Positions 60,642 to 64,000 of a stretch of DNA of 64,000 bases are shown in pieces. The notes below the pieces were generated by a model. The model did not search any database and was not told the DNA's origin. It saw only the letters and a list, made by a program, of their open reading frames with translations. The translations under genes and the position numbers were made by a program. Positions within the stretch are counted from its first letter, which is position 1, and each line of letters begins with the position of its first letter. The stretch is from Streptomyces sp. NBC_01445 (GTDB lineage Bacteria; Actinomycetota; Actinomycetes; Streptomycetales; Streptomycetaceae): the NCBI RefSeq assembly GCF_035918235.1, contig NZ_CP109485.1, positions 2,294,001 to 2,358,000 of the forward strand, written 5' to 3'.

Positions 60642-61747
60642 GATCCGTAACCTCCGTGTTGGCAGTAGAGCTCTCGTCGATCCCCCGCCTCCTGGTAGAG
60701 CTTGGCCAGCGGCCGGCACGTTCGGCACGTGCCGACCTTTGTGCAGCCGGAGCATCCACCGGTGCGGAGTTGTAGGGACTCGGCGATCTGGCCGAGTCGG
60801 GGGAGGGCATCCAGACCCTCGGTGATCAGGTTCACGCTCGGGTCGCGGCCGACCTTGCAGATCGAGGCGATGCCGTGCGGGTCGACGTGGAAGAAGGTGT
60901 GGCCCGCGTTGCAGCCGGTGAACACGCTGCGCGGCGTCATGTGGGCCTCGGCTTGGGAGGCGAGCGGGTTGGCCTCGCCGTCGATCGTCGGCGACATGTT
61001 CGTGAACACCTGATGCGAGAAGCCGTACTTCTGGCACAGGGCCACCATGTCGTCGACCTCGTGGGCGTTGTCGTCCGACACGATCACGTTCAACCGGACC
61101 GGGAGCCCGTCGGCACGGGCGGCGTCCAGGCCATCGAGGAACCTGCCGAACGAGCCGCGGTTCCGGGTGACCTTCTCGTAGGTCTCCGCGGTCGCCCCGT
61201 ACACGCTGACGGTGAGCCGGTACGGGCGGTGCCGGGCGAACAGCTCACGCATCGGAGCCTTCCGCAAAGACGAGCCGTTCGAGGAGACCTGCACCATCAT
61301 GCCCAGCCGATGGGCGTACTCGTAGGCCGCGCCGAACTCTCGGTCGATGAGGGCCTCGCCGCCCGTGATCTGCAGCCACAGGACGCCGGCGTCGCGCATC
61401 GTCCGGAGGAGTTGCTGTTTGCCCTGCCAGTCGAGGCCCTCGAACCGCTTCTCTCCGAGATAGCAGAACTCGCAGTCGTAGTCGCAGCCGAGGTTGATCT
61501 CCCACGACGCTTTCGCGTACCCGTACCGGGAGCTCTCGCGCACGAGGAGGTCCGCAGCCGGGGGCCGGTCCAGGGTCAACCCCCATGCCTGGCGGGCGGC
61601 TTCGTGCAGCCAGACCGGGGCGGCGTCCGGCCCGCTGAGGGCGCGTAGCTCGTTGTAGCGGGCCTCAGGGATACGGACGCCGGAGGGATGACCGGGGTGC
61701 AAGAGGAGGTAGTCACTGAGGAACGGGCTGGCGATCAGTCGGTGCAC
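60638..61747 (-). CDS. radical SAM/SPASM peptide-modifying enzyme
   Basis: A 369-residue radical SAM protein. The [4Fe-4S] motif is CDYDCEFC (C-x3-C-x2-C) near residues 89-96, followed by LQITGGEALIDREFGAAYEY near 131 and VSSNGSSLRKAPM near 153. The C-terminal SPASM-like region carries Cys in FTGCNAGHTFFH, ASICKVGRD, GGCSGCTKVGTCRTCRP and YCQHGG, enough for auxiliary clusters. The N-terminal 75 residues could hold a peptide-binding wing. GTG start with GGAAGGA 6 nt upstream. It overlaps the small peptide gene. Confidence 0.9.
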   Translation of the reverse strand: MHRLIASPFLSDYLLLHPGHPSGVRIPEARYNELRALSGPDAAPVWLHEAARQAWGLTLDRPPAADLLVRESSRYGYAKASWEINLGCDYDCEFCYLGEKRFEGLDWQGKQQLLRTMRDAGVLWLQITGGEALIDREFGAAYEYAHRLGMMVQVSSNGSSLRKAPMRELFARHRPYRLTVSVYGATAETYEKVTRNRGSFGRFLDGLDAARADGLPVRLNVIVSDDNAHEVDDMVALCQKYGFSHQVFTNMSPTIDGEANPLASQAEAHMTPRSVFTGCNAGHTFFHVDPHGIASICKVGRDPSVNLITEGLDALPRLGQIAESLQLRTGGCSGCTKVGTCRTCRPLAKLYQEAGDRRELYCQHGGYGS

Positions 61748-61925
61748 GAGCGGTCCTTCCGCGGAGGGGCGGTGCGGCAGATGGGACGGGGAGGAGGTCC
61801 GCCGGACGGGGCGTGGGACTACGGGGTAGGCAGTTCATGTTGGGCGGGCCGCTCCCACTGCTCGGCCGACGAGCGGCCCGCCCTGTCCCACCGCCGATCA
61901 AGCTTCGGCACCCGGCGGCGGGGGT

Positions 61926-62108
61926 CTAGTGGCGGCGCGAGACGGGCGCCCGCTGGTACGGGGGCGGAGTGACCGGGCACAGCGGGGCGTGGAACTCCAC
62001 AGTGGCGCCAGGCCCGGACGCGCTGAAGACGTCAGTCTTCCGTGTCTTCTCGCCCGGCCGGATCGGCTCCTGACACGTCCAGCAGATCCGGACGCCCTCG
62101 TGGCTCAC
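61926..62108 (-). CDS. small CxxC protein
   Basis: A 60-residue protein with SHEGVRICWTCQEPIRPGEK near the start and FHAPLCPVTPPPYQRAP later; the CWTC pair plus a His/Cys could bind zinc. The GTG start overlaps the upstream gene stop by 4 bp. It precedes the radical SAM gene by about 180 bp on the same strand. Function unknown. Confidence 0.7.
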   Translation of the reverse strand: MSHEGVRICWTCQEPIRPGEKTRKTDVFSASGPGATVEFHAPLCPVTPPPYQRAPVSRRH

Positions 62109-62449
62109 CGTTCGCCTCCGGCGAACCCGTCCAGAGCGCGGAGCCTGCGCCCGAGCTCGGTGATGGTGAGGCACGCGGCGAGGCTGCTCGGGCTGAGTCC
62201 CTTGGAGAGCTCCTCACGTGCCGCGTCGATGGCCGTGTCCCGCGCGTACCAGGCTCGTGTGCGCGGGGTGATGCTGTCCATCTGGGCCTGGACCTTGGGC
62301 AGTAGCCGCCGGATCTCGGACCGCAGTTCCAGGCTGAGCAGTTCCCTGGACTGAGGGTCCGGACGGTCCTGGTACGCCGAGAAGGCGTCCCCGAGGAGGG
62401 CGGGGATTCTGTCCGGAGCATCGAGAGCTCGGGGTTGAGTCGTGGGCAT
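62105..62449 (-). CDS. small helical protein, DUF6415-like
   Basis: A 114-residue helical protein (LLSLELRSEIRRLLPKVQAQ; AAREELSKGLSPSSLAACLT; ITELGRRLRALDGFAGG). It resembles short streptomycete proteins found beside XRE/DUF6879 genes and natural-product clusters, and is comparable in size to the helper at 4613-5002. It is the first gene of the minus-strand run that leads to the radical SAM genes. Confidence 0.7.
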   Translation of the reverse strand: MPTTQPRALDAPDRIPALLGDAFSAYQDRPDPQSRELLSLELRSEIRRLLPKVQAQMDSITPRTRAWYARDTAIDAAREELSKGLSPSSLAACLTITELGRRLRALDGFAGGER

Positions 62450-62664
62450 GGCGCCTCCGCAGGGCTATCCCGCTCGTCATCGAGCGGCGGTCGTTGCCGC
62501 GTGCATCGACGCTAGGACTGCGGCGTGTGCTACCTCCAGGAATGTTCACCGATGTACACGGATTCACTCTGTGCAGGTCAGTGGCCAGTTCGAGTCCTTG
62601 ACTCGATAGCCCGCAGGGTTGATGTTGGTGTTCATCCATGCACATTCCGAGTTCGGAGGCTGAC

Positions 62665-62925
62665 GTGGAACTACGTTTCATCGGGATCGACCCCAACACC
62701 GGTACGAGCGAGAGCCCCACCGTGTGGGTCGACGAGAAAGAGCAAGAGTTGGTCATTCAGGGCTGGAAGCCGTCGCCCGAACTGGAGGCGGCAGCAGCCG
62801 CGTTCACGGTCCCCGGGCATGCCGTGGGGATCCCCGACCATGAAGCTGTCGTGCGCGTGCCCGCGCGGATGGTGACGATCCTGAGGGAGGCCTGCGATGC
62901 CCTTGAGCGCGCCGCCGTTTCCTGA
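62665..62925 (+). CDS. small conserved-type protein upstream of DUF6879
   Basis: An 86-residue protein: VELRFIGIDPNTGTSESPTV, then WVDEKEQELVIQGWKPSPEL and a C-terminal helix (VRVPARMVTILREACDALER). GTG 62665 has GGAGG 4-5 nt upstream; ATG 62638 has none. It overlaps the DUF6879 gene by 29 bp. Such pairs are frequent in Streptomyces next to XRE regulators; function unknown. Confidence 0.75.
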   Translation: MELRFIGIDPNTGTSESPTVWVDEKEQELVIQGWKPSPELEAAAAAFTVPGHAVGIPDHEAVVRVPARMVTILREACDALERAAVS

Positions 62926-63424
62926 GCTCATCGGCACCGCTCAGCACTCCGCCGTGCACCTGGAGATGCGCGACGCCTACGGGGTGACGAACGAAGCCGA
63001 CGACTTCGCGCGCTGGCGGGAGACCGGGGTGCGGGACGTCGACCCGCAGTCGGAGGCCTGGGGGCCGTGGACGGACCTGATCAAGGCGACGATCGCCCGG
63101 GGCGTGACCGTGCGGCGAGCGCGCATCGTGTCCGAACCCGTGAGCGACTACATCCGCTACGAGCACGGCGGCACCGCCGTCAACGTGGCCGCGGGCGAAC
63201 AGGTGCGCTGGCTGCCTCGCCGGCGCGCCTCGGGGATTGCGCTGCCGGGGAACGACTTCTGGTTGTTCGATGGGCGCCTGATCCGGTGGAACCACTTCAC
63301 CGGCGCCGGACTGTTCGCAGGCGCGGAGGTGTCCGAGGACCCGGCCGAAGCGAAACTGTGCGCCGAGGCGTTCGAGACAGTGTGGGATCTCGCGATCCCA
63401 CACGACCAGTACGAGATCAACTAG
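62897..63424 (+). CDS. DUF6879 family protein
   Basis: A 175-residue protein with the DUF6879 pattern: HSAVHLEMRDAYGVTNEADD near 18, FARWRETGVRD, RRARIVSEPVSDYIRYEHGG near 73 and LPGNDFWLFDGRLIRWNHFT near 115. GGGAGG lies 6 nt upstream. These proteins are regularly encoded just before XRE regulators with a DUF5753 domain, as here, and are thought to form regulatory or toxin-antitoxin-like pairs. Confidence 0.88.
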   Translation: MPLSAPPFPELIGTAQHSAVHLEMRDAYGVTNEADDFARWRETGVRDVDPQSEAWGPWTDLIKATIARGVTVRRARIVSEPVSDYIRYEHGGTAVNVAAGEQVRWLPRRRASGIALPGNDFWLFDGRLIRWNHFTGAGLFAGAEVSEDPAEAKLCAEAFETVWDLAIPHDQYEIN

Positions 63425-63445
63425 CGGAAGTCGTAAGGCCAGTTC

Positions 63446-64000
63446 ATGCCCACATCCCCCTCGTCGTCCGCGCAGAGAGCCCGCGAGCGCGTCGCCGCAA
63501 GGCTGCGTGCACTGCGCGCCGACGCCGGGCTGACAGGGCCTGAACTGGCCAAGCGGTGCGGCTGGTCGCACCCGAAGACCTACCGGCTGGAGAAGGCGCA
63601 GACACCGCCGTCGCCCGACGACATCCGCCGCTGGTGCGCTGCATGCGGGGCAGACAGTGAGGCCGCGGCCCTCGTCGAGCAGTCCATCGACGCGGAGGCC
63701 ATGTACACCGAGTGGCGACAGCACGTCCGCCACGGGCTCAAGCAGCTCCAGATCACAACCGGCCGCCTGTTCACCAACTCGCACCTCTTTCGCGTGTACT
63801 CGGCGACGCTCGTCCCCGGGCTCCTGCAGACCGTCGGCTACGCGGCCGGCATCCTGCACATCTCCGCGCGGTCACACGCCTTGGAAGTCGATGACAGCCC
63901 GGCGGCGGCGCAGGCCCGGATCGACCGGTCGAAGATTCTGCACGAGCAGGGCCGCCGCTTCCTGTTCGTCGTCGAGGAAGCGAGCCTCTACTACCAGCTC
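63446..64000 (+). CDS. XRE-family regulator with DUF5753-type domain (runs off right edge)
   Basis: 185 codons from ATG 63446 with no stop before the window ends. The HTH spans residues 12-70 (ARLRALRADAGLTGPELAKR, then CGWSHPKTYRLEKAQ). The second domain begins TEWRQHVRHGLKQLQITTGR and shows the DUF5753 hallmark FRVYSATLVPGLLQTVGYAA near 112. It is a Scr1-type regulator paired with the DUF6879 gene 21 bp upstream, and is expected to be about 280 residues in full. Confidence 0.9.
   Translation, partial: MPTSPSSSAQRARERVAARLRALRADAGLTGPELAKRCGWSHPKTYRLEKAQTPPSPDDIRRWCAACGADSEAAALVEQSIDAEAMYTEWRQHVRHGLKQLQITTGRLFTNSHLFRVYSATLVPGLLQTVGYAAGILHISARSHALEVDDSPAAAQARIDRSKILHEQGRRFLFVVEEASLYYQL

Overview
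The window is high-GC actinobacterial DNA, almost certainly Streptomyces. Supporting signs are GTG/ATG starts with frequent 4-bp ATGA/GTGA overlaps, WhiB, DUF397, DUF6879 and XRE-type small regulators, and a streptomycete-style type I-E CRISPR repeat. It reads as accessory DNA (an integrated conjugative element, a linear-plasmid segment or a chromosome-arm island), not core chromosome. No rRNA, intact tRNA, ribosomal or central-metabolism gene is present.

Region 1 (1-9.4 kb) is a type I-E CRISPR locus with a RiPP cluster inside it. A cas3 running off the left edge is divergent from a leader and an 11-repeat array (2297-2934). An XRE regulator and a four-gene graspetide cluster follow (small helper protein, precursor, ATP-grasp ligase, PIMT-like methyltransferase; 3129-7279). 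A near-identical second leader drives a 21-repeat array (7483-8731), which a DUF397 gene appears to separate from a 4-repeat tail (9113-9324).

Region 2 (9.4-12.6 kb) is a control/replication-type region. It holds five 12-bp tandem repeats, a replication-relaxation family gene, and about 1 kb of non-coding DNA with 22 TGCGCA palindromes and about a dozen GGTACGCGTT-type elements.

Region 3 (12.6-36.7 kb) holds one long co-directional block. A T4SS-like conjugation operon comes first (TcpC-like, two small membrane proteins, VirB4-like ATPase, polytopic channel protein, transglycosylase/NlpC-P60 hydrolase, VirD4-like coupling ATPase). Two secreted proteins follow. A Tad/Flp pilus locus comes next (SAF/CpaB, TadZ-like, TadA/CpaF, TadB, TadC, Flp pilin, three TadE/G pseudopilin-like proteins), ending in a LysM-BTAD protein.

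Region 4 (37-46 kb) is a defence module: C5 cytosine methyltransferase, Vsr-type endonuclease, GHKL (MutL/MORC-like) ATPase, Mrr-type endonuclease-helicase fusion, an unknown protein and a sigma-region-4-like protein. It ends at a 3' half of tRNA-Pro(CGG) plus its terminator, which looks like the right attachment scar of an integrated element.

Region 5 (46-59.4 kb) is a patchwork of further cargo and scars: a two-ATPase module, a 3' half of tRNA-Arg(CCU), a lipoprotein, a PD-(D/E)XK nuclease, an Eco29kI-type GIY-YIG endonuclease broken by one in-frame TGA, a large unknown protein next to a WhiB regulator, and a 3' half of tRNA-Val(UAC).

Region 6 (59.4-64 kb) contains a candidate radical-SAM RiPP operon: two small proteins, a SPASM-type radical SAM enzyme, an overlapping 70-residue Cys-containing peptide, and an APH-fold kinase. 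It is followed by divergent DUF6879 and XRE genes.

Spacer targets, homolog identities and element ends outside the window could not be checked here.
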